From the NCBI RefSeq assembly GCF_020103695.1, contig NZ_JAHXBF010000020.1, forward strand, positions 211,571-275,570: DNA of 64,000 nt, read 5' to 3'. Shown in pieces: positions 27,001-36,405 of this stretch (the first letter of the stretch is position 1; every line of letters starts with the position of its first letter). The stretch comes from Hyalangium versicolor (GTDB lineage: Bacteria > Myxococcota > Myxococcia > Myxococcales > Myxococcaceae). The position numbers and the translations under genes are program-made. Below the pieces are notes generated by a model, which was given only the letters and a program-made list of their open reading frames with translations, had not been told where the DNA came from and searched no databases.

Positions 27001-30000
27001 GCGATCAGTCGGAGGCGGTGCGCAGCTACGCGGACATCCTGCGCCAGCGCCCGTCCGATCCGGACGCCCTCACCGCGCTGGAGGGCATGCTCGCCTCCGG
27101 GTCGACGCGTGAGGAGGCAGCGCGGGCCCTGCTGCCGGCGTACGAGCTCACCAAGGATCACCGCAAGCTGGTGGCGGCGCTGGACGTGCTCGCCGAGGTG
27201 GCGAAGGACGACTCGGCGCGGGCCCAGGCGTTGCGGCAGGCCGCGCATGTGCACCTGACGCACCTGCGCCAGCCGGAGCTGGCCTTTGCCTCGCTGGCTC
27301 GGGCGATGCGCCTGGCGCCGGGGGACGCCGCGCTGCGGGCCACGGCGCGCCAGGCGGCCGAGGACGCGGACTCGCTCGACAGCTTCGCGGAGATCCTCGA
27401 GGAGCTGACGGAGGAGGGGAACGTCGGTCCGGCGCGCGGGGCGATCCTGCGCGAGCTGGCGGACGTGCAGGAGAAGAAGCTCGACGACAAGGCGGGGGCG
27501 ATCAAGGCGCTGCACGCGTTGTTGGCGCTGGAGCCTGCCAACGTCGACTGCCTCAAGGCGCTGCAGCGTCTGCACCGTGCGGGCGAGCAGTGGGCCGAGG
27601 TGGCCGAGGTACTCGAGAAGCTGGCTTCCGTGTCGACGGAGACGGCGGAGCAGGTGGCCTACCTGCGCGAGGCGGCGCTGCTGCACGAGAGCAAGCTGGG
27701 CAACAAGGAGCGCGCGGCCGCGGCCTGGCGCGCGATCGCCGAGCGGGATCAGCTGCAGCGTGAGGCGGCCGCTTCGCTGGATCGGCTCTACACGGAGCTG
27801 GGGCTGGCGCAGGAGCTGTCGTGGGCGTTGGCGCTGCGGCGCAGTCAGGAGGGCCAGAGCCCGCAGGGGCGCGAGGTGTCCTTCCGGCTCGCGGAGCTGC
27901 TGCGCACGACGCTGAACAACCCGACCGCGGCGCTCAAGCTGTACGAGCGCATCCTGGCCGAGGATCCGGGGCACCCGGGCGCGCGCACCGCGCTGGAGGA
28001 GTGGGTGAAGTCGGCGCTGCCCACGAGCCGGGCGGCGCTGGAGACGTTGGATCCGGTGCTCCAGAAGCTGGGAGACCATGCCCGCCGCGTGGCCTTGCGC
28101 GAGGCGCGGCTGGAGTCCGCGCTCACGGTGGAGAAGGCGCAGCTGGCGGCGGAGATCCGCCGCATCTACGAGCAGGAGATGCAGCAGCCGTCGCTGGCCT
28201 TCATGGCGGCGGTGAAGGCCTTCGCGGCGGGAGTGGATCGCGAGGCGCTGCAGCCGGATCTGGAGCGGCTGGCGCGCGAGACGGGCTCGCACGAGACGCT
28301 GGCGGAGATCTACGAGGACGCGGCCACGGATCTGCCCTCGGGCGACGCGGCGGCCCTGGCGTTGCTGCGGCGCACGGCGGAGCTGCGTGAGCAGCTCAAC
28401 CAGCCCGAGGAGGCGGCGCGGCTCTGGAAGAACCTGTTGCAGGAGGCGCCGCAGGATCGCCAGGCGCTGGAGGCGCTGTCCCGGCTGTACGAGAAGGGGC
28501 AGAACGCGAAGAACCTCTCCGAGGTGTACGCGAAGCAGGCGCAGCTCTCGACGGATCCGGAGGCGCGCCGGGGCCTGCTGCTCAAGGCGGGTGACGCCTT
28601 CGCGAGCGCGGGAGACGACGCGAAGGCCATCGAGGCCTACCGCTCGGCGCTGGCAATCAAGAAGACGCCCGAGGGGCTCGTTGCGCTGGACAAGCTGTTC
28701 GCCAAGGGGCACCGCGTCCAGGAGCAGGCGGACGTGCTGGCTCAGCTGGCGGAGCTGGCGCCGGAAGCCGAGTCCCGTCGAGGCTTCATCCTGCGCCGGG
28801 CGCAGTTGCTGGAGCTGGCGGGGAACACAGCCGAGGCGCTGATCGGCTACCGTGGGCTGTTGGAGCTGGTGCCGGGAGATCCGCAGGGCATCGCGGGCCT
28901 GGAGCGGCTGTTCTCGCAGGAGGGGCAGCGGCTGGAGGCGGCTCGCCTGCTGGAGCCCGTCTACCGGAGCATCAACGACACGCGGAAGCTGGTGGAGGTG
29001 CTGGAGGTGCTGCTGTCCTCTGCGCCACCGGAGCAGCGGCTGGAGCGCATCCAGGAGATTGCCGTCCTGCGCGAGGCGCTGGGGCAGACGTCGTTGGCGT
29101 TCGCCGCGCGCCTGCGGGCCTTCAACGAGTTCCCGCAGGAGCAGAGCGTCCTGGACGAGCTGGAGCGGCTCGCGGCGGACTCGGGCTCCTTCGAGGAGGT
29201 GGCGGCGTCGTACGAGGATGAGATCGACCGCGGGGTGAAGGAGCCTCTGGCGGGCGAGCTGTGGCGGCGTCTGGCGGCCATCTACGACGGGCGCATGAAG
29301 CGCTACGATCTGGCGGCGCGGGCGTTGGAGGAGGTCAGCCGACGCGACCCGTACAACAAGGACGTGCTGGAGTCGATCGCGCGGATCCACCGCAGGACGG
29401 GAGCGCACCGCGATCTGGCACTGGTGATGCGGCGGCAGGTGGCGGCGGACTCGAATGTCAGCTCGCAGATCAACCTGCTGTTCGAACTGGGCCATCTGGC
29501 GGAAGAGACGCTGTCGGACAAGGCGCTCGCCGCGCAGGCCTACCGTGAGGTCCTGGATCGCAGGCCGGAGAACGGCAACGCGCTGAAGCTGCTGGCCAAG
29601 GTGCTCACGGAGATGGAGCGCTGGCCGGAGCTGGCGCAGCACATCGAGCGGGAGATCCAACTGGCGGACGCGCGCAACGCGGTGGAGGAGGCGTCGGAGC
29701 TGCGCGTGCGCCTGGGCCGCCTGAAGTTCACGCGTCTGGATGATCCGCGCGGGGCGTTGGATCTGTACCAGGCGGTGCTCGCGCGCCGGGCGGGGCATGC
29801 GGGAGCAGTGGGTGCGCTGGAGGAGATGGCGCGCTCGGAGAGCCCGCTGCGAGGCGCGGCGGCCAGTGCGCTGGAGCCGGTGTTCGCGGGGGTGGGAGAT
29901 CACCTCAAGCAGGTGCAGATGCTGGAGGCGCGGGCGTCGGTGGAGCCGGTGCCCCAGGAGCGCGCTGCGCTGCTGCGTCGCATCGCGGAGACGTACGCCG

Positions 30001-33000
30001 GGCCCATGCAGAACGCGGAGCTGGCGTTCGTGTACGCCGTCCGCGCGCTGCAGGATCTGCCGGATGAGCCGCGTTCGCTGGAGCTGTGCCTCTCGCTGGT
30101 GGAGCCGGCGGGGACGGCCGAGGAGCTCATCGAAGTCCTGAGCGGCATTGCTCCGAAGGCGAGTGATGCGGGGCGCGCGGAGCTGTACCGGGCGCTGGCG
30201 CGGCTGCAGGCGCGCATGGGCGAGGACAACGAGGCGCTGGCCGCGTGGCGCAAGGTGATGGAGGTGCGGCCCACGGACGAGGAGGCGCTCGAGAGTGTGG
30301 GTCGCCTGCTGGTGTCCGAGGGCAAGCCCAGCGAGCTGCTGGAGGTGCTGCGCCGGCAGTTGGCGATGGCCGAGGATCCCGTGCGCCGTGCCGGGGTGCT
30401 CTTCCAGATCGGCGTGCTGCAGGAGGATCAGCTCAAGGACAACCTGGGAGCTCTGGCGACGTTCCGGCGCTTGATGGAGCTCAAGCCGGACGACGCGGCG
30501 GCGCTGGCTCGGATGGAGAGCCTCTGCCAGAAGCAGGAGCGGTGGCCGGAGCTGGCGGATGTGCTGGCGAAGCGCATCGCGCTGATGCCGCCGGAGCAGG
30601 CGCTGGAGCTGAAGTTCAAGCTGGCGACGGTGCGCGAGGCGAAGCTGCTGGACAAGACGGGAGCGCTGTCGCTGTACGGCGAGGTGCTCGCGTTGCAGCC
30701 GAACCATGCGGGCGCGGTGGCGCGCATGGAAGCGTGGGTGACGCGCGAGCCGCAGAACCTGCTCGCGGTGGAGACGTTGCTGCGTGCGTTCCGGGCCAGC
30801 GGGGACATCGCCAAGCTGGCGCAGTACATCGAGACCCGCGTGGGCGTCTCGACGGACGCCTTCGAGAAGAAGGCGTTGTTGGGAGAGCTGGCCACGCTGC
30901 GCGAGACGCAGGGCGAGGCGGAGCTGGCGTTCCTGGCGCTCTTCCGGGCGTTCAAGGAGGACCCGAACGACGGCGAGCTGCGTCGGCGGCTGGAGAGCGC
31001 GACGGATGCCTCCAACACGTATGACGAGCTGGTGGCGGCGTACGAGGAGGCCCTGCCGCGCGTGGCCGAGGCTTCGGACGCGGCGGAGGTGTGCCTCAAG
31101 CTGGGTCAGATGTTGGAGACGCGGCTGAGGGAGCCGGAGCGCGCCATCACGTACTACGAGCGTGCGCGCAGCATGCACGCGTCGGTGGCGGAGAAGGCGT
31201 TGCTGGCGTTGGACCGGCTCTACGTGGAGCTGGAGGCGTGGCCTGAGCTGTCGGGCGTGCTGGAGCAGCTGGCTGCGGGAGCCACGGCGCCCGCGGACAA
31301 GGTGGGCTTCCTGTTCCGCGTGGGTCAGATCTTCCAGGAGCGGTTGGACAGCCTGGATCGAGCGGCATCGGCCTACGAGCAGATCCTGACGATCGATCCA
31401 AACCACCTGGCATCGGCGCGGCTCCTGGAGAGCCTGTACGAGCAGGCGGGAGCGTCGGACAAGCTGTACGCCATCCTCCAGCACGAGTTGGAGCGCGTCA
31501 CCGGGCCTGAGAAGGAGCGGGTGCTCGGGAAGATGGCGCAGGTGTCGGCCGAGGGGCTGGAGGACCTGGGCCGGTCCATCGAGCTGTACCGCGAGCTGTT
31601 GGCGAAGAACCCGCGCAACGAGCAGGCGTTCAGCGCGTTGGAAGGGTTGCTGGAGCGAGCGAACCGTCCGGAGGAGCTGCGCACGTTGCTGGCGGATCGT
31701 TTGGCGCAGACGTTGGATCCGCGCGAGGTGGTGCGCCTCAACGAGCGGCTGGGCCGGGTGGTGTACCGGCTGTTGAAGCAGCCCGAGGCGGCGGTGCCGT
31801 ACTTCAAGGCGGCGCTGGATCGCGACCCGCGTCACCGCGGCGTGCTGGACACGTTGCGCGAGCTGTACGAGGAGACGGGGCAGCGCGACGAGTTGGTGAG
31901 CGTGCTGCGTCGGCTCGTGCCGCTGCAGGAGTCCTCGGAGGGCGTGAAGGCGCTGCGCCTGCGCCTGGCCGAGGTGCTGGCGGAGATGAACCGGCGCGAG
32001 GAGGCGCTGGACGCGGCTCGCCGGGCGTTGGAGGTGGAGCCTCACACGGTGCCGGATCTGGACCGGGTGCATGCGCTGTTCGTCTCGCTGAGGGCGTACA
32101 ACGACGCCGTGCGCGCGCTGGAGCTGAAGGTGCAGGTGCACTTGGCGGCCGAGGAGCGTGAGCAGGCGGTGGACGCATACTTCGCGGTGGCGGACATGTG
32201 GGAGGGCCCGGGTACGAAGCCCGAGCTGTCCGCGGGCGCGCTGGAGAAGGTGCTGGAGCTGGATCCGGCGAACCGGAAGGCGTTCGAGCGGGTGTCCACG
32301 TTGTACCGGGGCCACAACGACTGGCGTGCGTACGCCGGAGTGGTGGATCGGTACATGCCGCACCTCGTCACGGACGAGGAGAAGCTGTCCTGGCTGCGCG
32401 AGCTGGCGCGGGTGCAGGAGGAGCGGCTGGGGCAGAAGGACGTGGCGTTCCTGGCGCTCTGCCGTGCGCTGCAGATCGACGCGGCGGACGACACGCTCCG
32501 CGAAGAGGTGGAGCGGCTGGCGAACGAGACGGGTTCGCACGAGGAGCTGGCGGCGGTCTACGAGGAGGTGGCGGAGTCGCTGCCGAAGGGGCCGCTGGCC
32601 GAGCGGATGTACGCGACGCTGGCGCGAGTCCACGACGAGCGGTTGGACGACGCGCCTGCGGCGGAGGCGGCGTTCCGGAAGATCCTCGAGTTCGATCCGA
32701 CGAACGCGACGGCGCTGGATGGGCTGTCGGCGATGTTCCACCGTCGCGGGCGGGACCGCGAGTACGTGGTGGCGTTGGAGCAGAAGCTGGAGGCCGCGGC
32801 GTCAATCGAGGCGCGCAAGGGCATCCTGAAGGAGATCGCTCGGGTCTACGACGAGACGATCGGGGATCCGCAGGAGGCGGCCACGGCGTTGCTGCGAGCG
32901 TTGGAGCTCGAGCCGGACGTGGAGACGCTGGGAGTGCTCACGGCGCTGTATCGGCGTCAGAATGCGCACCAGGACGTGGCCGCGACGCTGCTGCGGACGC

Positions 33001-36000
33001 GAGATCTGGCGGGGACGACAGAGGAGCGCGCGCGCATCCAGGTGCAGGTGGCGGGCGTCTACGAGCGGGACATCGGAGACGACGAGGCCGCGGTGGTGGC
33101 CTACCGGCAGGCGCTGGAGTTCGATCCGGAGAACCGCGAGGCGCTGGAGTCGCTGGAGCGGCTGCACACGAAGCTGGACCAGCCGGCGGAGTTGCTGGCG
33201 GTGTACGAGCGCATGCTGGAGTTGAGCACGGACTACCGCGAGCGGGTCCGTGTGCTGTTCCGGAGCGCGGGCATCTGGGAGGACAAGTACCAGAACCCCG
33301 CGAACGCGGACGCCTGCGTCGAGGCCATCCTGGCCATCGATCAGACGAACATGCAGGCGATCAAGACGCTCATCCGCCTGCGGCGCATGCAGGAGCGGTG
33401 GGAGGACCTGATCGTCGCGTACGAGCGGCAGCTGGCGCTGACTACGGAGCCGCAGGAGCAGGCGCAGCTCTACGTGGAGATGGGCACGGTCTACCACCAG
33501 CAGATGAAGGCGGTGGACCGCGCGGTGGACAGCTACGGCTACGCGCTGCAAGTGGATCCGAGCTGCCGGCCGGCGATGCACGCGTTGGGCAACCTCTACG
33601 AGCGCAGCGGCAACTGGCCGTTCGCGTTGGAGATGCTGCAGCGTGAGGCGCAGGTGGCGGGGCAGACGCAGGAGGCGGTGGAGCTGTTCCACCGCATGGG
33701 CAAGATCAACGAAGACATGTTGATGGACACGGGGAGCGCCAAGTCGAACTACCAGCAGGCGTTGGTGATCGACTCGGGGTACCTGCCCAGCATCCGAGCG
33801 TTGAAGGGCATCCAGGAGCAGGAGAAGGACTGGGGCGGTTACGAGCAGACGCTGTTGCAGGAGGCGCAGAGCTCCGAGGATCCACAGGCCAAGGCGCGGG
33901 CGTTGTTGGACGTGGCGAAGTACCACGTGGAGACGCGGCAGGATCAGCAGACGGCGACGCACTACTTCGAGGAGGTGCTGAAGCACGTGCCGGACAGCCT
34001 CGAGGCGGCGCGTCCGTTGGCGGACGTCTACATCGCTCGGGAGGACTGGCCGCTGGGCGAGAAGATGTTGGACATCGTCGCCCGGAAGATGGCGGAGAAG
34101 GCCATAGCGGAGAAGGACGGCGCGCTGACGGTGGAGTTGTCGCGGCAGCTGTACCGGCTGGGCTACGTGGCGGAGAAGCTGGGCAAGCGCGAGAAGGCGC
34201 TGGACGCGTACGAGAAGTCGTACGGCCTGGACTCGAGGTACCTGGCGAACCTGGAGAGCTTCGGCAACCTGCTGGTGCAGGCGAAGCGCTATGACGACGC
34301 CCTCAAGGTGTTCCAGGCGATCCTCATCCACCACCGCGAGAGCCTGACGGATCTGGAAGTGGTGGAAGTGTACTGGCAGCTCGGTGACGTGCTGGCGGCG
34401 CTGGGCCACGCGGATCGTGCGCAGAACCACTTCGAGAAGGCGCTGGCGATCGATCCGGGCCACGAGCCGTCCCTGCGGGCCTTGGTGGCGCTGATGGACA
34501 AGGCGGGCCAGTACGAGAAGTCCGCGGATATCCGCCAGCAGCTCGTCAACGTGCTGGACGGAGAGGCCAAGGCGCGCGTGTACCTGGAGTTGGGACAGAT
34601 CGCGCGGGACAAGCTGAAGGATCCGTACATGGCGATCGACGCGTTCACGGGTGCTCTGAGGGAGCAGCCGGACGCGCTGGACGTGATGGACTCGCTGTAC
34701 GTGCTGTTGCGAGAGACGCGCCAGGGTCACAAGGCGGCGGACGTGCTGCAGAAGATGCTGTCGCTGCCGACGCTGGCCGCCGAACCGCAGAAGGCCAAGC
34801 GGGTGTGGTTCGCGCTGGCGGAGATCCGCCGGGACGAGGCCAAGGACGTGGATGGCGCCGCCGATGCGTTCAACCGGGCGCTGGATCTGGATCACCGCTT
34901 CGTCGAGGCCTTCAGCGCCCTGGAAGCGATGCTGGGAGCGGCGGAGCAGTGGAAGGCGCTGGAGAACAACTACGCGAAGATGCTCTCGCGCATCCCGAAG
35001 ACGGCGGACACGCACGTGGCGCGCATGGCGCTGTGGCGAGCGCTGGGAGACCTGTACCTCCAGGTGTTGAAGAACACGGAGGGCGCGATGGCGGCCTACG
35101 GCGTGGTGTCCAAGGGCCTGCCGGAAGACTCAGTGGTGCAGGAGACGTACGCGGAGATTGCCGGGCAGGTTCCAGGCAAGGAGGAGGAGGCCATCGCGGC
35201 GCTGCGCCGTGCGCTGCCGAACACGACTGATCCGCGCAAGGTGTGCGGAAACCTCGTGCGGCTGCTGGCGCTGCGCAAGGACTACGACGGGGCGTGGCTG
35301 GCGGCGCAGGCGGTGGCGGGGCTCGTGGGCGAGGCGGGGGATGACGAGAAGGAGATCCTCACCAAGCTGGGGCCCTACGCGAAGCGCAAGGAGGTGGCGC
35401 AGCGTCCGCTGACGGATCGGCTCTGGCACGCGCACCTGTTCCACCCGAAGGTGCGTACGCTCGCGGAGCTGATGGGGATCTTGTTCGAGCAGGTGGGGCA
35501 CCTGTACGCGGTGGCCTTCCAGCAGTACCAGATCGTCCCGAAGAAGCACCGCATCGACGCCGGCACCTCGCAGGAGTACCACGTCCACCACTACCGCTAC
35601 GTGGCGCGGCTGTTCGGCATGGAGGCGGTGGAGCTGTACTCGCCGTTCCTGGTGGCCACGCGCGAGCGGCTGAGCCGTCGCACCAACGAGCCGGCACCCG
35701 AGCCGATGGTGAACGTGGATCTGCTGCAGACCCACCCGGCCTGTGTGCGGGTGGGCGGCAAGTTCTTCGCGGAGCAGGGGCAGAAGGAAGTCTATTACCT
35801 GCTGGGCCGCACGTTGGCGCTGGCGCGCCCGGAGCTCGCCTTCAGCCAGCGGTTGGCACCGGATCGCCTCGAGGCGCTGCTGCAGGCGGCGTTGTCGCTG
35901 GTGAGTCAGATCCATCCGACGGCGGACATGCGCCTCTTCGCGGAGGCGAGGCAGCTGCTGGAGAGGAACCTGAGCGAGCCGGCGCGAGGGGCGCTGATCA

Positions 36001-36269
36001 AGGTGGTGCGGGCCTACCTGCCCACGGCGACGCCGACGGATGTGCGCACCTGGCTGGAGGGCGTGGAACTGACCGCTGCTCGAGCCGGCCTGTTCGCTGC
36101 GGGAGAGATGGAGCCCGTCAAGCGCATGGTGACCGGGGAGACAGGCTCGACCTTCCGGGTACCCCCTCGCAACAAGCTACGGGATCTATTGGTATTCGCT
36201 ACATCGGAGGACCTGCATGATCTGCGTGTCGCCGTAGGGACGCACGTGGAGGTGCAGGTGAGGAAGTAG
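24003..36269 (+). CDS. gltI: GltI (AgmK): giant cytoplasmic TPR scaffold of the gliding motor
   Basis: 4,088 residues in one uninterrupted frame and no signal peptide. From about residue 20 to 3,780 it consists of back-to-back 34-40-residue helical repeats of TPR type (patterns such as A.LY..IL..DP....A), forming a long solenoid. The final 290 residues (about 3,800-4,088) are different: a compact region with LWHAHLFHPKVRTLAELMGIL, HVHHYRYVARLFGMEAVELY and KVVRAYLPTATPTDVRTWLEG that I cannot assign. Size, repeat type and neighbours match AgmK/GltI of Myxococcus, part of the cytoplasmic platform beneath the AglRQS motor, linked to MglA and AglZ. Codon use is uniform. The ATG at 24003 has only a distant GCGAGG upstream. 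Confidence 0.9.
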   Translation: MEPSSSPRPSVRATDDRSFLENEATLEKAGRVEDLIRLYESRGREVPAPEAARLLGRAAELALERLRNPNRAEELLRRALLLAPEPLPVLRGLKTLYEAKQDASALADMLERLAGATTGKESAGFFLKAADLYETKLFRRDRAVFCLQQAARAVPDRATYKRLRQLLLAEDRFQPVFEALEREREALGPEGMAEEYAAVAERLVEDPTEHPLAQKVLDVARTLDAQNARVEKAQKSLQRFEQTWRDRVRMLRSMSLEERDRKSAARLSLLVAKLFAWYEPTAAAKVKEALDRCFLLWPGMPEALNLIERLAERSGDFAPAIAQFETMATEAKDRTAQVDLWLRVGTGRLTRLNDPAGALAAIEKAAAADPSRADAVNLAAETLIEQGRAADAVAVLERHAGTVKERQAQASLRMRLAELCLEHLKDGEAARGHLEAALKSDPSNALAAFHLARLLADAEQYDAMEPLLDLAMLAPRPKAERIAFCEALALTFEESGDARRAFSVLARAFVLDPARPLLLGTVVEHAEKAQAQHELALALKRAVLVAPEQVALAIWRQLAQLLQGPLADPVGAEAAWREVLARAPGDSVAEEAVKSLKAAAALADDPRVKLEGEISRKENASAPPEEIEPLVRQLVTMAPEEPGPLLRLQALCVSLSKFEEAATLAGKLSTLAETQVERSDWKARQAKLYAERLNKPQDAAQIFLKLLAENVSTGLVVGGLERLASANIRTGEIAEALANHYGRTGDHQRQVAALQQQLDATTDAAARQKLFTLLATIHEKQLADSRAAFDCRVRALRENPKDELSRTEALRLAHDLSAQAELVRVLRRLATETEELAVAVQLLSDSAALAEQVGALPDAIDALQAALGRAPDSPELLQRLLRLLWRAGRVADAESMLRKRIQTAKGPERLKLLLQLVELNSQTGRPAEAADALHSAIASGAEEGKFLPRLAELYEKAGRTNELNETLARMVELAETAGDTEKVARLKLKRAQLLQGAPGGDQSEAVRSYADILRQRPSDPDALTALEGMLASGSTREEAARALLPAYELTKDHRKLVAALDVLAEVAKDDSARAQALRQAAHVHLTHLRQPELAFASLARAMRLAPGDAALRATARQAAEDADSLDSFAEILEELTEEGNVGPARGAILRELADVQEKKLDDKAGAIKALHALLALEPANVDCLKALQRLHRAGEQWAEVAEVLEKLASVSTETAEQVAYLREAALLHESKLGNKERAAAAWRAIAERDQLQREAAASLDRLYTELGLAQELSWALALRRSQEGQSPQGREVSFRLAELLRTTLNNPTAALKLYERILAEDPGHPGARTALEEWVKSALPTSRAALETLDPVLQKLGDHARRVALREARLESALTVEKAQLAAEIRRIYEQEMQQPSLAFMAAVKAFAAGVDREALQPDLERLARETGSHETLAEIYEDAATDLPSGDAAALALLRRTAELREQLNQPEEAARLWKNLLQEAPQDRQALEALSRLYEKGQNAKNLSEVYAKQAQLSTDPEARRGLLLKAGDAFASAGDDAKAIEAYRSALAIKKTPEGLVALDKLFAKGHRVQEQADVLAQLAELAPEAESRRGFILRRAQLLELAGNTAEALIGYRGLLELVPGDPQGIAGLERLFSQEGQRLEAARLLEPVYRSINDTRKLVEVLEVLLSSAPPEQRLERIQEIAVLREALGQTSLAFAARLRAFNEFPQEQSVLDELERLAADSGSFEEVAASYEDEIDRGVKEPLAGELWRRLAAIYDGRMKRYDLAARALEEVSRRDPYNKDVLESIARIHRRTGAHRDLALVMRRQVAADSNVSSQINLLFELGHLAEETLSDKALAAQAYREVLDRRPENGNALKLLAKVLTEMERWPELAQHIEREIQLADARNAVEEASELRVRLGRLKFTRLDDPRGALDLYQAVLARRAGHAGAVGALEEMARSESPLRGAAASALEPVFAGVGDHLKQVQMLEARASVEPVPQERAALLRRIAETYAGPMQNAELAFVYAVRALQDLPDEPRSLELCLSLVEPAGTAEELIEVLSGIAPKASDAGRAELYRALARLQARMGEDNEALAAWRKVMEVRPTDEEALESVGRLLVSEGKPSELLEVLRRQLAMAEDPVRRAGVLFQIGVLQEDQLKDNLGALATFRRLMELKPDDAAALARMESLCQKQERWPELADVLAKRIALMPPEQALELKFKLATVREAKLLDKTGALSLYGEVLALQPNHAGAVARMEAWVTREPQNLLAVETLLRAFRASGDIAKLAQYIETRVGVSTDAFEKKALLGELATLRETQGEAELAFLALFRAFKEDPNDGELRRRLESATDASNTYDELVAAYEEALPRVAEASDAAEVCLKLGQMLETRLREPERAITYYERARSMHASVAEKALLALDRLYVELEAWPELSGVLEQLAAGATAPADKVGFLFRVGQIFQERLDSLDRAASAYEQILTIDPNHLASARLLESLYEQAGASDKLYAILQHELERVTGPEKERVLGKMAQVSAEGLEDLGRSIELYRELLAKNPRNEQAFSALEGLLERANRPEELRTLLADRLAQTLDPREVVRLNERLGRVVYRLLKQPEAAVPYFKAALDRDPRHRGVLDTLRELYEETGQRDELVSVLRRLVPLQESSEGVKALRLRLAEVLAEMNRREEALDAARRALEVEPHTVPDLDRVHALFVSLRAYNDAVRALELKVQVHLAAEEREQAVDAYFAVADMWEGPGTKPELSAGALEKVLELDPANRKAFERVSTLYRGHNDWRAYAGVVDRYMPHLVTDEEKLSWLRELARVQEERLGQKDVAFLALCRALQIDAADDTLREEVERLANETGSHEELAAVYEEVAESLPKGPLAERMYATLARVHDERLDDAPAAEAAFRKILEFDPTNATALDGLSAMFHRRGRDREYVVALEQKLEAAASIEARKGILKEIARVYDETIGDPQEAATALLRALELEPDVETLGVLTALYRRQNAHQDVAATLLRTRDLAGTTEERARIQVQVAGVYERDIGDDEAAVVAYRQALEFDPENREALESLERLHTKLDQPAELLAVYERMLELSTDYRERVRVLFRSAGIWEDKYQNPANADACVEAILAIDQTNMQAIKTLIRLRRMQERWEDLIVAYERQLALTTEPQEQAQLYVEMGTVYHQQMKAVDRAVDSYGYALQVDPSCRPAMHALGNLYERSGNWPFALEMLQREAQVAGQTQEAVELFHRMGKINEDMLMDTGSAKSNYQQALVIDSGYLPSIRALKGIQEQEKDWGGYEQTLLQEAQSSEDPQAKARALLDVAKYHVETRQDQQTATHYFEEVLKHVPDSLEAARPLADVYIAREDWPLGEKMLDIVARKMAEKAIAEKDGALTVELSRQLYRLGYVAEKLGKREKALDAYEKSYGLDSRYLANLESFGNLLVQAKRYDDALKVFQAILIHHRESLTDLEVVEVYWQLGDVLAALGHADRAQNHFEKALAIDPGHEPSLRALVALMDKAGQYEKSADIRQQLVNVLDGEAKARVYLELGQIARDKLKDPYMAIDAFTGALREQPDALDVMDSLYVLLRETRQGHKAADVLQKMLSLPTLAAEPQKAKRVWFALAEIRRDEAKDVDGAADAFNRALDLDHRFVEAFSALEAMLGAAEQWKALENNYAKMLSRIPKTADTHVARMALWRALGDLYLQVLKNTEGAMAAYGVVSKGLPEDSVVQETYAEIAGQVPGKEEEAIAALRRALPNTTDPRKVCGNLVRLLALRKDYDGAWLAAQAVAGLVGEAGDDEKEILTKLGPYAKRKEVAQRPLTDRLWHAHLFHPKVRTLAELMGILFEQVGHLYAVAFQQYQIVPKKHRIDAGTSQEYHVHHYRYVARLFGMEAVELYSPFLVATRERLSRRTNEPAPEPMVNVDLLQTHPACVRVGGKFFAEQGQKEVYYLLGRTLALARPELAFSQRLAPDRLEALLQAALSLVSQIHPTADMRLFAEARQLLERNLSEPARGALIKVVRAYLPTATPTDVRTWLEGVELTAARAGLFAAGEMEPVKRMVTGETGSTFRVPPRNKLRDLLVFATSEDLHDLRVAVGTHVEVQVRK

Positions 36270-36332
36270 TGGTTAGAACCCGAGTAGGGGTTCAGGCGTT
36301 GAACGGTGAGGGGGCAGTCTTGGGACGCATCC

Positions 36333-36361
36333 TTGACCCCCCCGGACAGCACCTCTACGAT
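36333..36361 (+). promoter_or_regulatory. probable gltJ promoter
   Basis: TTGACC (36333-36338), exactly 17 bases, then TACGAT (36356-36361) form a good sigma70-type promoter 45 bases before the gltJ ATG. It gives gltJ a start independent of the 12-kb gltI transcript. Confidence 0.55.
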
Positions 36362-36405
36362 TTTGGCGGGATTTCTGCCGTCTTTTCTGTGACTTGCGGG
36401 GAACG

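Noticed and set aside
23721..32741. A 3,006-codon open frame on the minus strand opposite gltI
   Set aside because: It is the antisense shadow of a GC-rich TPR gene: composition is dominated by Arg/Leu/Gln, with no domain, ribosome site or start context, while the plus frame is clearly coding.
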